From positions 1-21,137 of the forward strand of contig JAZQQZ010000030.1 of assembly GCA_045629305.1 (NCBI GenBank): a stretch of 21,137 bases of DNA, written 5' to 3'. The DNA is from UBA1227 sp045629305. Its GTDB lineage: Bacteria; Bacillota; Clostridia; Oscillospirales; Acutalibacteraceae. The notes under the pieces were generated by a model. The model was given only the letters and a program-made list of their open reading frames with translations. It was not told where the DNA came from and ran no database searches. Positions 1 to 6,324 of this stretch are shown in pieces. The position numbers and the translations under genes are program-made. Position 1 is the first letter of the stretch, and every line of letters starts with the position of its first letter.

Positions 1-48
1 GCAATTAAAGAGGCAACTAAGATTCATAAAGCTAAGAATAAGAAATAA
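1..48 (+). CDS. C-terminal end of an unidentified protein (partial)
   Basis: Reading from base 1 in frame 1 gives 15 codons, ending in a lysine-rich tail (IHKAKNKK) and a TAA stop. A strong terminator hairpin begins 4 bases later, which is what a real gene end looks like. The fragment is too short to assign a family. It could also be a chance open frame. Confidence 0.4.
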   Translation, partial: AIKEATKIHKAKNKK

Positions 49-51
49 AAG

Positions 52-83
52 AAGAACCCGTAGCTTTTGCTACGGGTTCTTTT
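52..83. terminator. Bidirectional Rho-independent terminator
   Basis: A perfect 13-bp stem (52-64 with 69-81) closes a TTTT loop. On the plus strand it runs into TTTT (80-83), serving the upstream gene. On the minus strand it is followed by a T-rich run (CTTCTTTTATTTC), so it can also end the tRNA-Ser transcript that comes from the other side. The tRNA's encoded CCA directly abuts it. Confidence 0.85.
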
Positions 84-169
84 GGCGCAGAGGGTGGGAT
101 TCGAACCCACGCGGGTTGCCCCAAACGGTTTTCAAGACCGCCTCGTTATGACCACTTCGATACCTCTGC
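83..169 (-). tRNA. tRNA-Ser (anticodon UGA, reads UCA)
   Basis: The minus strand folds as a class II tRNA. The 7-bp acceptor stem is GCAGAGG/CCTCTGC, with discriminator G and an encoded CCA. The anticodon stem is GCGGT/ACCGT around loop CTTGAAA, with the TGA anticodon at 132-134. A long variable arm and a T arm with GGTTCGAATCC are present. The 87-nt length and long variable arm are typical of tRNA-Ser. It has its own near-consensus promoter and ends in the shared terminator at 52-83, so it is probably a single-gene transcript. Confidence 0.96.
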
Positions 170-192
170 ATATTAAATTTTGGCGCTCGATT

Positions 193-221
193 AATATAAC
201 ATAATTAGGCTTTAATGTCAA
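193..221 (-). promoter_or_regulatory. Sigma-A promoter of tRNA-Ser
   Basis: On the minus strand a perfect TTGACA (-35, at 216-221) is followed after exactly 17 bases by TATATT (-10, at 193-198). The expected start falls near 186, about 17 bases before the mature tRNA 5' end. It is one of the best promoters in the window, as expected for a stable RNA gene. Confidence 0.85.
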
Positions 222-239
222 CGATTTTTATTATATAAT
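211..239 (+). promoter_or_regulatory. Possible promoter of the panE-like gene
   Basis: A perfect TATAAT lies at 234-239. With a 17-base spacer the -35 would be TTTAAT (211-216), a weak match. It abuts the -35 of the divergent tRNA promoter. The -10 is convincing, the -35 is not. Confidence 0.45.
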
Positions 240-267
240 AGAAAGGTAATTTAAGGGAGGTTTATAT

Positions 268-1293
268 ATGAAATGTGCAATTTATGGTGCTGGTTCTCTC
301 GGCACAATTCTTGGTGCTTATATCACTAAGGCAGGCATTGATATTGAACTCGTAAATAGAAACAAAGCTCATACAACTGCTTTGAAAGAAAAGGGTGCTC
401 ATGTAACTGGAACAGTTGATTTTACAGTTCCTGTAAATGCGAAATTTCCTGATGAGATGGAAGGTCCATATGATTGTATCTTCCTTATGACAAAGCAACT
501 TCTTAATAATGAAGTAGTTAACTTCTTAAAGCCAATGCTCTCAAAGGATGGCGTTATTGTTACTCTTCAGAATGGTATTCCTGAACCAGGTATCGCTGAG
601 ATAGTTGGTTCTAACCATACAATCGGATGCGTTGTAGAGTGGGGTGCAACTTTGAAGGAGCCAGGTGTGTCTGAACTCACATCTGATCCAGAAGGTCTTT
701 CATTCCACATGGGCAAGATGGATGGCATCACGGATGCCCAGTTCGCTCTTGCCAAAGACCTTCTTGAGAAGATGTGCGTTGTAGAGGTTGAGGACAACCT
801 CATTGGCGCACGTTGGTCTAAGCTTCTCATCAACGCAACATTCTCTGGCCTTGGCACAGTTGTCGGCGGAACTTTCGGCGACGTATCTGAGACCAAGGAC
901 GGCCAGAAAGTTGCCATCCGTTGCATGAAGGAATGTATAGATGTTGGCCATGCTGCAGGTGCAACTTTCGCGCCTGTACAGGGCAAGAACATCACATCAC
1001 TATTCTATTATAAAACTCCAATCAAACGTAAATTTGGCACAATACTTCTTCCAATCGCTATGAAGAAACATAGACTCCTTGTTCCATCTATGCTTCAGGA
1101 TCTTCGCCTTGGTAAGCCATGCGAGATCGACGCCATCAATGGCGTTGTATGCGAGTGGGGCAAGAAGTGCGGTGTTCCTACACCTATCAACGATCGTATC
1201 GTTGAGGTAATCAAGAAGGAACAGGCAGGCGAGCTCCCACTCTCACCAGAAAACATCCGTCTCTTCGATGACCTTGTAAAGACAGTTAAATAA
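268..1293 (+). CDS. panE: Ketopantoate reductase family protein (2-dehydropantoate 2-reductase)
   Basis: A 341-aa cytosolic protein of the PanE/ApbA family, which reduces 2-dehydropantoate to pantoate with NADPH for coenzyme A synthesis. The N-terminus is a Rossmann fold with GAGSLG at residues 7-12. The C-terminal helical domain carries the expected catalytic Lys (K185, in WSKLLINA) and Asn (N189). A later SMLQD...CEIDAING block (about 274-292) supplies the substrate-binding Ser, Asp and Glu positions. The ATG at 268 follows GGGAGG (255-260) at good spacing. The gene is monocistronic between a likely promoter and a terminator. No panB or panC neighbour is present, so the exact 2-oxoacid substrate is a family-level inference; PanE-like paralogs with other substrates exist. 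Confidence 0.82.
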   Translation: MKCAIYGAGSLGTILGAYITKAGIDIELVNRNKAHTTALKEKGAHVTGTVDFTVPVNAKFPDEMEGPYDCIFLMTKQLLNNEVVNFLKPMLSKDGVIVTLQNGIPEPGIAEIVGSNHTIGCVVEWGATLKEPGVSELTSDPEGLSFHMGKMDGITDAQFALAKDLLEKMCVVEVEDNLIGARWSKLLINATFSGLGTVVGGTFGDVSETKDGQKVAIRCMKECIDVGHAAGATFAPVQGKNITSLFYYKTPIKRKFGTILLPIAMKKHRLLVPSMLQDLRLGKPCEIDAINGVVCEWGKKCGVPTPINDRIVEVIKKEQAGELPLSPENIRLFDDLVKTVK

Positions 1294-1307
1294 TAAAATT
1301 TATATTA

Positions 1308-1339
1308 AAAACCCGTAGTTCTATGCTACGGGTTTTCTT
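1308..1339 (+). terminator. Rho-independent terminator after the panE-like gene
   Basis: An 11-bp perfect stem (1308-1318 with 1326-1336) with a 7-base loop is followed by TTTTCTT. The core of the stem (ACCCGTAG/CTACGGGT) is the same as in the terminator at 52-83. Confidence 0.88.
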
Positions 1340-1374
1340 ATATAAGTTTTTACTTATGCTAAATATTAGAGCAA

Positions 1375-1402
1375 TATAATTGTTCTTTATATCTGGTATA
1401 AC
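1375..1402 (+). promoter_or_regulatory. Possible trkH promoter elements
   Basis: The trkH upstream region holds a TATAAT (1375-1380) and an extended -10 of the form TGgTATAAC (1394-1402). Neither has a convincing -35 at 16-18 bases, so I cannot say which is used. A perfect palindrome CTTATATAAG sits just upstream (1337-1346). Confidence 0.3.
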
Positions 1403-1446
1403 TAAAATGAAACCATAAGAAATACGGATTTTTCGGAGGCAAAAAC

Positions 1447-2940
1447 ATGGAGACTAATAGTCTTACGAAATCCTACTATATGGGCATTTTAAAATGCTTA
1501 TCTTATGCGATAATTATGGTTGGCGTTGTAGCTATATTACCAGTATCTTTAGTCGCTTTTTACCCAGAGGAAGTATATCAGATGAAATGCTTCGTTTACC
1601 CTGGAGTAATATGCATATTTTTAGGATATTTAATACATTTTTTTGTTGGACAATTCTCAATTGATGAGTTTAAGAGAAACGGTGGATCACTACTGGTTAT
1701 TCTTGTGTGGATAGTATCCATATTTCTCGGTGCTTTTCCACTTTATTTAACAGGTGATTATTCGTTTTCGGGGGCTCTTTTTGAGTCGACAAGTGGTTTT
1801 ACAACAACAGGCTTTACTATTACTGATGTTGAGAATACGACACATATGATTCTTTTATATAGATCTCTTCTTCACCTTCTTGGTGGCGTAGGACTTGTGC
1901 TTATATTGAGCCTTATTGTGTCTCGCATTTTTAATATGCAACTTTTTAAAGCCGAGGGACATACAGATAGTATAGAACCAAGTGTTGCACATTCAGCAAG
2001 AATGATTATTATAATATACCTAGGACTTATAATAAGTGGCACGATACTTTATTGTATTTTTGGGATGCCACTGTTTGACGCAGTAAATCATGCGATTTCT
2101 GCAGTGTCAACAGGTGGCTTTTCGACGAAGGCTTCGTCGATTGGATATTGGCATAGTGTGCCAATTGACATCACAACGATAGTGCTTATGTTCCTTGGCG
2201 CGACAAATTTCCTCGTGACAATATCCATCCTTCGTGGTAGATTTGGCGCAGTTGTCAAAAATAGTGAAACTAGGATATTTGTTTTACTTATGACTATTGC
2301 AACCCCTATTGTGGTAGTTGAACTTCTTGTGAATGGTATTTGTGAGAGTGTTCTATCGGCAATTGATAATGGAATATTCCAGGTTGTATCGATTGCAACA
2401 ACAACTGGTCTGTCTACAGTGGATGAGTTTTTACCTTCTTGCGGTAATGCTATTATCCCAATTATCATTCTGATGATGGTTGGTGGAAATAGTGGCTCAA
2501 CAGCTGGAGGTATTAAGGCCTATCGTGTGGCACTTGGTATTCGCAGTATTTATTATGATATACGTTCTGAAGCAACTTCTAATAAGTTGCACAGAGGAAA
2601 ATATATTTATAGATATGGCAAAATGGATACAATACCTGACAAGGCACAGTTATCCAATTTTTCATATATTGTCCTTTATTTGATTCTTGGAATTGCTGGT
2701 GCATGTGCACTTATGCAGTGTGGTTATTCATTCCATGAGAGTTTTGTGGAGTTCTTTTCGGCTCTTGGAACAGTGGGCATGTCAATTGGAATTGTAACCC
2801 CAGATATGAGCAATGCTACAATGTGGATTATCATGATTGGTATGCTTGTAGCAAGACTTGAAATCTATGTGTTTGTTTTTGGACTTTATCGAATAGTGGA
2901 TGATATTAAGGATTTGTTTAAGAAAGGCGTTAAAGGATGA
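1447..2940 (+). CDS. trkH: TrkH/KtrB-type potassium uptake membrane subunit
   Basis: A 497-aa integral membrane protein, the pore subunit of a Trk/Ktr K+ uptake system. Four pore-loop repeats carrying the K+ filter glycines are visible: TTTGF (119-123), STGGF (221-225), TTTGL (318-322) and GTVGM (441-445). Each sits between hydrophobic segments, as in the four-fold pseudo-symmetric superfamily. The ATG at 1447 follows GGAGG (1435-1439). The cytoplasmic RCK partner (TrkA/KtrA) that normally gates this channel is not in the window and must be encoded elsewhere. The stop overlaps the start of a LysR-type regulator by 4 bases (ATGA), so the two are probably co-translated. Length and motifs make the family secure; Trk versus Ktr naming is less certain. 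Confidence 0.93.
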   Translation: METNSLTKSYYMGILKCLSYAIIMVGVVAILPVSLVAFYPEEVYQMKCFVYPGVICIFLGYLIHFFVGQFSIDEFKRNGGSLLVILVWIVSIFLGAFPLYLTGDYSFSGALFESTSGFTTTGFTITDVENTTHMILLYRSLLHLLGGVGLVLILSLIVSRIFNMQLFKAEGHTDSIEPSVAHSARMIIIIYLGLIISGTILYCIFGMPLFDAVNHAISAVSTGGFSTKASSIGYWHSVPIDITTIVLMFLGATNFLVTISILRGRFGAVVKNSETRIFVLLMTIATPIVVVELLVNGICESVLSAIDNGIFQVVSIATTTGLSTVDEFLPSCGNAIIPIIILMMVGGNSGSTAGGIKAYRVALGIRSIYYDIRSEATSNKLHRGKYIYRYGKMDTIPDKAQLSNFSYIVLYLILGIAGACALMQCGYSFHESFVEFFSALGTVGMSIGIVTPDMSNATMWIIMIGMLVARLEIYVFVFGLYRIVDDIKDLFKKGVKG

Positions 2941-3824
2941 CAATAAGGCATTTAGAGATATTTAAAACAGTATATGAATGTGGCACTATAACAGAAGCTG
3001 CAGAAATGCTTAATATGTCTCAACCGGCAGTTAGCATTTCACTAAAGGAACTGGAATCCTATTACAACACAAAATTGTTTAATAGGACACGTCGTGGTGT
3101 AGCTCCAACTGAGCAGGGAGAACTTCTCTATAAGCGCGCAAATCAACTTATTGATCAATTTGAAGAGGTGACAACACTTCTTCGTGATGATAAGAATTTT
3201 ACTCGTATAAGGCTTGGCGCGAATGTATCTGTTGCAGAAACTGTGCTTGCAACCGTACTTAAAGAGATAGAAACTTTTGATAAAGATAATAAGAATTTGG
3301 AAATTGTCATCAATAACAGTGCCACTCTCGCCAAGATGCTTGAAAATGATGAGCTTGATATGATTATCACGGATAATGTATCAAATATCAGTATCAATGA
3401 TTGGGTTAAACCACTTCATTTTGAAGATAGACTTGTGGCTATATGCTCCGATGATGAGTATATAGAAAATACAATTACTGTTGAGGAACTTGCAAAGAAG
3501 AAACTCTTCTTGCGCGAGACTGGATCTGCAGCCCGTGCTTGCGTTGAAGAAGGCTTTGCGAAACATGGTATTCGCATAAGGCCTGCTGTGGAGAGCACAA
3601 GCACGCTGAGTCTTATCCAGCTCGCACGTGAAACAATTGGATTTTCAATCATATCTTATCCAATTGCGAAATCTCTAAATTCTGATATTGGCATTTTTAA
3701 AAGAGTTAAGATTGTTGATATTGAAAATGAGTCGTTCGTTCGTAAGTTCTATCTTGTTTATAATACTTCAAAGCAGATGTCTCCAGTTATGAAACGCTTT
3801 GTAGAACAACTTAGCAAATTATAA
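2937..3824 (+). CDS. LysR-family transcriptional regulator
   Basis: A 295-aa LysR-type regulator. The N-terminal winged helix-turn-helix is clear at residues 1-60, with GTITEAAEMLNMSQPAVS and then LFNRTRRGVAPTEQGE. The rest is a LysR substrate-binding (periplasmic-binding-like) domain with IRLGANVSVAETVLATVL and the typical effector-cleft layout. It starts inside the trkH stop (4-base overlap) with AAAGG just upstream, so translation is coupled. LysR genes are usually divergent from their targets; here the regulator is the second gene of a potassium-transporter operon, so it may regulate something else or autoregulate this operon. The effector is unknown. It converges on the minus-strand sirtuin gene, 6 bases apart, with no clear terminator between. 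Confidence 0.9.
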   Translation: MTIRHLEIFKTVYECGTITEAAEMLNMSQPAVSISLKELESYYNTKLFNRTRRGVAPTEQGELLYKRANQLIDQFEEVTTLLRDDKNFTRIRLGANVSVAETVLATVLKEIETFDKDNKNLEIVINNSATLAKMLENDELDMIITDNVSNISINDWVKPLHFEDRLVAICSDDEYIENTITVEELAKKKLFLRETGSAARACVEEGFAKHGIRIRPAVESTSTLSLIQLARETIGFSIISYPIAKSLNSDIGIFKRVKIVDIENESFVRKFYLVYNTSKQMSPVMKRFVEQLSKL

Positions 3825-3830
3825 TTGTTT

Positions 3831-4556
3831 TTATTTTAGCTGGTTTACAACCTTTTCAATATCTTCATATATTGCGAGGGTTGCCATATCATCCATGCTT
3901 GTAGGTTCAAGATTTATGATGACAAGGTTCTGTCCGCGAAAGTAGCGGACGAACGAGGCGGCAGGGTAGACTACGAGTGATGTGCCGATGATGATGAGGG
4001 TGTCGGCGCGAGAGATGGCTCTGATGGCGCCGTCAACTGTCACATCATCGAGGCCCTCCTCGTAAAGCACGACGTCTGGCTTGATTATTCCACCACAGTC
4101 GCAATGTGGGATGCCCTCTTGACTTATAACTGGATCAAGGTCGAAATGCTTGCCACAATTCATACAGGTGTTGCGAAGTACACTGCCGTGAATCTCATAG
4201 ACGTCAGTGCTTCCTGCCGCCGTATGTAGACCATCGATATTTTGCGTTACAACGGATACGGTCTTGCCCTTTTTCTCAAGACCGGCAAAATATAGATGGG
4301 CGGCATTAGGCTTCGCATTTTCATAGACCATTTTGGATTTATAGAATTCATAGAACATATCAGTATGCCTTACGAAAAATGTATGACTTATGATCTCTTC
4401 AGGCCTTATATTGTATCCACTTTCTTGATTGTATAAGCCATTGGCAGACCTAAAATCAGGGATGCCGGATGGAACACTGATACCTGCGCCTGTGAAGACG
4501 CAAATGTTGTTGCTGTTATCAATTATTTCTTGAAATTTTGTAATTTTCTCATCCAT
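3831..4556 (-). CDS. NAD-dependent protein deacylase, sirtuin (SIR2/CobB family)
   Basis: A 241-aa sirtuin that removes acyl groups from lysines using NAD+. All core motifs are present: GAGISVPSGIPDFRS (23-37) for NAD binding, TQNIDGLH (104-111), the catalytic His in YEIHGSV (H123), and a zinc site C131-x2-C134 ... C152-x-C154. GTSLVVYPAAS lies near the end. The Tyr-x-x-Arg pair linked to desuccinylase activity in the CobB/SIRT5 class is not obvious: the matching stretch reads YKSKM (72-76). Deacetylase activity is therefore more likely, though this is inference. The start follows AAGGTGA on the minus strand (4563-4569). The gene has a good divergent promoter with a palindrome over its -35. 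Confidence 0.94.
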   Translation of the reverse strand: MDEKITKFQEIIDNSNNICVFTGAGISVPSGIPDFRSANGLYNQESGYNIRPEEIISHTFFVRHTDMFYEFYKSKMVYENAKPNAAHLYFAGLEKKGKTVSVVTQNIDGLHTAAGSTDVYEIHGSVLRNTCMNCGKHFDLDPVISQEGIPHCDCGGIIKPDVVLYEEGLDDVTVDGAIRAISRADTLIIIGTSLVVYPAASFVRYFRGQNLVIINLEPTSMDDMATLAIYEDIEKVVNQLK

Positions 4557-4580
4557 TTTATATCACCTTGCCTCTAAGTT

Positions 4581-4609
4581 ATTTTATGCTCTATTTGACC
4601 TTTGGTCAA
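4581..4609 (-). promoter_or_regulatory. Promoter of the sirtuin gene
   Basis: On the minus strand TTGACC (4604-4609) is followed after 17 bases by TAAAAT (4581-4586). Each is a 5/6 match to the sigma-A consensus. The -35 lies inside a perfect palindrome (4593-4611), so a DNA-binding protein there would block it. Confidence 0.7.
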
Positions 4610-4611
4610 AT
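4593..4611. repeat. Perfect inverted repeat, candidate operator over the sirtuin -35
   Basis: ATTTGACC and GGTCAAAT form perfect 8-base arms around a 3-base centre. The repeat covers the -35 box of the sirtuin promoter. Size and symmetry suit a homodimeric repressor, but the protein is unknown. Confidence 0.6.
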
Positions 4612-4618
4612 GGGGTAT

Positions 4619-4648
4619 TTTTTTACAAAGTGATTGGTTTGTAAAAAA
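4619..4648. repeat. Perfect inverted repeat, candidate operator over the tocopherol-cyclase-like gene -35
   Basis: TTTTTTACAAA and TTTGTAAAAAA form perfect 11-base arms around GTGATTGG. The right arm overlaps the likely -35 of the plus-strand gene. Its sequence differs from the neighbouring repeat at 4593-4611, so two different regulators, or one operator plus an RNA or DNA structure, are possible. Confidence 0.55.
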
Positions 4649-4665
4649 CTTATAAACAATATAAA
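4638..4665 (+). promoter_or_regulatory. Likely promoter of the tocopherol-cyclase-like gene
   Basis: TTTGTA (4638-4643) is followed after 16 bases by TATAAA (4660-4665). The start would fall near 4672, giving a leader of about 90 bases before the ATG at 4763. The region is very A/T-rich, so chance matches are possible. Confidence 0.45.
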
Positions 4666-4762
4666 TAAAATTAGCATTAAATGTTGGCGATATGCACCAT
4701 ATAAAACAATAGTTATTTCTTGTAAAATATATTTGCATACTTTTATAGGAGGAGATATATCC

Positions 4763-5944
4763 ATGAGTATTAAAAAGGATTTCTCAGTTAAAGATCAGAA
4801 CTGTAACGAAATGATGCTCCGTGGTAGCTTTAGAAAGCAAGGCTACGACTGGTGGTGGCATTCACTTACAGCAGTAAACAAGAAGACAGGCGCAGAGAAG
4901 CCATTCTTCTTCGAGTATTTCATTTGTAACCCAGCACTTGCTGAGGATACACCGGTATTTGGCCAGCTTCCAGAGAATAAGGCTGCAGGTAAAAAGCCTT
5001 CATACCTTATGGTAAACGCTGGTACATGGGGCAAGGATAAGAAACTCCAACTCCACAGATTCTTCGCTTGGAAAGATGTTAAAATTCACAAGAACGCTCC
5101 ATACAGTGTAAAAGCTGATGATTGCTATTGTGATGAATATGAGATGCGTGGTAGCATCAATATTTCTGAAGATGAGTGCAAGGCTCATCCAGAGTGGATT
5201 TGTGATTTCGGTAGCCTTAAATGGGATATCAAAATCAATAAGGAAATCGCATTCAACGTAGGTTATGGTACAAGCTGGCTCATGCGTCGTCTCAATGCTT
5301 TTGAGATGTACTGGCATGCAGAAGGTATCAAGACAAAGTACGCTGGTACTATCATTCTTGATGGTGAAGAGTACGAAGTTATCCCAGAGAAGTCTTACGG
5401 CTATGCTGATAAGAACTGGGGTTCAAACTTCACAACACCTTGGGTATGGCTTTCATCTAACGATCTTAAGTCAAACATCACAGGTAAGCAGCTTGACAAT
5501 TCTGCATTTGAAATCGGTGGCGGTAAGCCAAAGGTATTTGGAATTTCTCTTCCACGTAAGCTCCTTGGTGGTTTCTATTATGAAGGCCAGCCATATGAGT
5601 TCAACTTCTCAAAGCTTTGGACTCTTTCACAGACAGCTTTTGAAGGTTACGAGACAGACGATGAGATCGTATGGCACGTAGATCAGAAGACAATTAAGGG
5701 TCGTCTTATCACAGATATCCGCTGCAAGAAGGAAGATATGCTTAACATCAAGTACGAATCTCCAGACGGAATGCTTCGTCATCAGAGACTTTGGAACGGT
5801 GGTAACGGATACGGTGATCTTAAGCTCTACAAGAGAAAACTCTTCGGCTTTGAGCTTATTGATGATATGCACGCTGAGCATATTGGTTGTGAGTATGGTG
5901 AGTATGACCATCCAGAACCATATGTAAAGGGTCGCAAAGACTAA
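4763..5944 (+). CDS. Tocopherol-cyclase-like (lipocalin-type barrel) protein
   Basis: A 393-aa protein with no signal peptide or membrane segment, so probably cytosolic. The pattern matches the tocopherol cyclase family and related CrtC/AttH-like barrel proteins: an aromatic YDWWWHS near the start (28-34), a central GTIILDG...PEKSYGYADKNWG block (YADKNWGSNF at 214-223), TPWVWLSS and FEIGGG (249-254). In plants and cyanobacteria such proteins cyclise phytylquinols; the bacterial homologues' substrate is unknown and no quinol pathway gene is nearby. I chose the ATG at 4763 because a perfect AGGAGGAG (4747-4754) precedes it. An upstream in-frame TTG at 4634 has no ribosome binding site and would add 43 unrelated residues. 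Codon use (CTT, AAG, GGT) resembles the well-expressed genes in the window. Confidence 0.72.
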   Translation: MSIKKDFSVKDQNCNEMMLRGSFRKQGYDWWWHSLTAVNKKTGAEKPFFFEYFICNPALAEDTPVFGQLPENKAAGKKPSYLMVNAGTWGKDKKLQLHRFFAWKDVKIHKNAPYSVKADDCYCDEYEMRGSINISEDECKAHPEWICDFGSLKWDIKINKEIAFNVGYGTSWLMRRLNAFEMYWHAEGIKTKYAGTIILDGEEYEVIPEKSYGYADKNWGSNFTTPWVWLSSNDLKSNITGKQLDNSAFEIGGGKPKVFGISLPRKLLGGFYYEGQPYEFNFSKLWTLSQTAFEGYETDDEIVWHVDQKTIKGRLITDIRCKKEDMLNIKYESPDGMLRHQRLWNGGNGYGDLKLYKRKLFGFELIDDMHAEHIGCEYGEYDHPEPYVKGRKD

Positions 5945-5956
5945 TATTAATTAAGT

Positions 5957-6014
5957 TGTCCTTCTTTTGGTACATAGCTTTTAGTAGACTAGGTACTGAA
6001 AGGAGGACATTTTT
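5957..6014 (+). terminator. Terminator-like hairpin whose 3' arm contains the next gene's ribosome binding site
   Basis: Bases 5957-5973 pair with 5993-6009 in an uninterrupted 17-bp helix (14 Watson-Crick, 3 G-U). Three more pairs form within the loop after one mismatch. The 3' arm includes AGGAGG (6001-6006), the ribosome binding site of the ORF at 6017, and is followed at once by TTTTT (6010-6014). It can act as an intrinsic terminator of the upstream gene and, in read-through RNA, as a lock on translation of the small ORF. Confidence 0.7.
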
Positions 6015-6016
6015 AT

Positions 6017-6247
6017 ATGGTACTTGATTTATATTGTAAGAACGACAGCGAATGCGAAGAGATGAAACACGAACTCCTTGAAACTTTTGGCGATTTCGTA
6101 CGAGTAGCCGAGGCCACAGACGTCGGTGAAGAGTCTCCGATGATTTGCCTGTCATGCAATGTACCCGAGGATGTTACACTTATAGATATCATCCCTTTTG
6201 TGGGCTCGGGTAACAAGGCGTATCTAACACCTGGTTACATTGACTGA
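6017..6247 (+). CDS. Small acidic four-cysteine protein, unknown function
   Basis: A 76-aa protein that I do not recognise. It is very acidic, with 16 Asp/Glu against 4 Lys/Arg. It has four cysteines as two pairs, C7/C13 and C44/C47 (the latter CLSC), which could bind a metal or form disulfides. It has no signal peptide or membrane segment. The C-terminal half is hydrophobic-patterned (TLIDIIPFVG), suggesting a small folded domain. AGGAGG (6001-6006) sits 10 bases before the ATG, strongly supporting translation, but that site is buried in a 17-bp hairpin. It sits between the tocopherol-cyclase-like gene and the rimP promoter, so it is either the second gene of the upstream transcript or a separate unit; I see no convincing promoter of its own. 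Confidence 0.72.
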   Translation: MVLDLYCKNDSECEEMKHELLETFGDFVRVAEATDVGEESPMICLSCNVPEDVTLIDIIPFVGSGNKAYLTPGYID

Positions 6248-6268
6248 CTTTATATATTAATATTATAT

Positions 6269-6297
6269 TTGACATTACATTTTATTAGTGTTAGAAT
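6269..6297 (+). promoter_or_regulatory. Main promoter of the rimP-nusA-infB operon
   Basis: A perfect TTGACA (6269-6274), a 17-base spacer and TAGAAT (6292-6297) make a strong sigma-A promoter. The predicted start is near 6304, giving a leader of about 73 bases before the GTG of rimP. A 7-base inverted repeat (TGACATT 6270-6276, AATGTCA 6295-6301) spans the two boxes. Confidence 0.85.
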
Positions 6298-6324
6298 GTC
6301 ATCGTTAAGTAAATAGTGTTAGAT

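Noticed and set aside
1340..1446. Possible c-di-AMP (ydaO) riboswitch upstream of trkH
   Set aside because: Such elements control K+ transporters in Firmicutes, but the available space after the terminator is about 100 bases, with no recognisable long structured core or downstream terminator.
4634..4762. N-terminal extension of the tocopherol-cyclase-like gene from a TTG at 4634
   Set aside because: It has no ribosome binding site, lies within the inverted repeat and promoter region, and codes a low-complexity peptide. The ATG at 4763 has a perfect AGGAGGAG.
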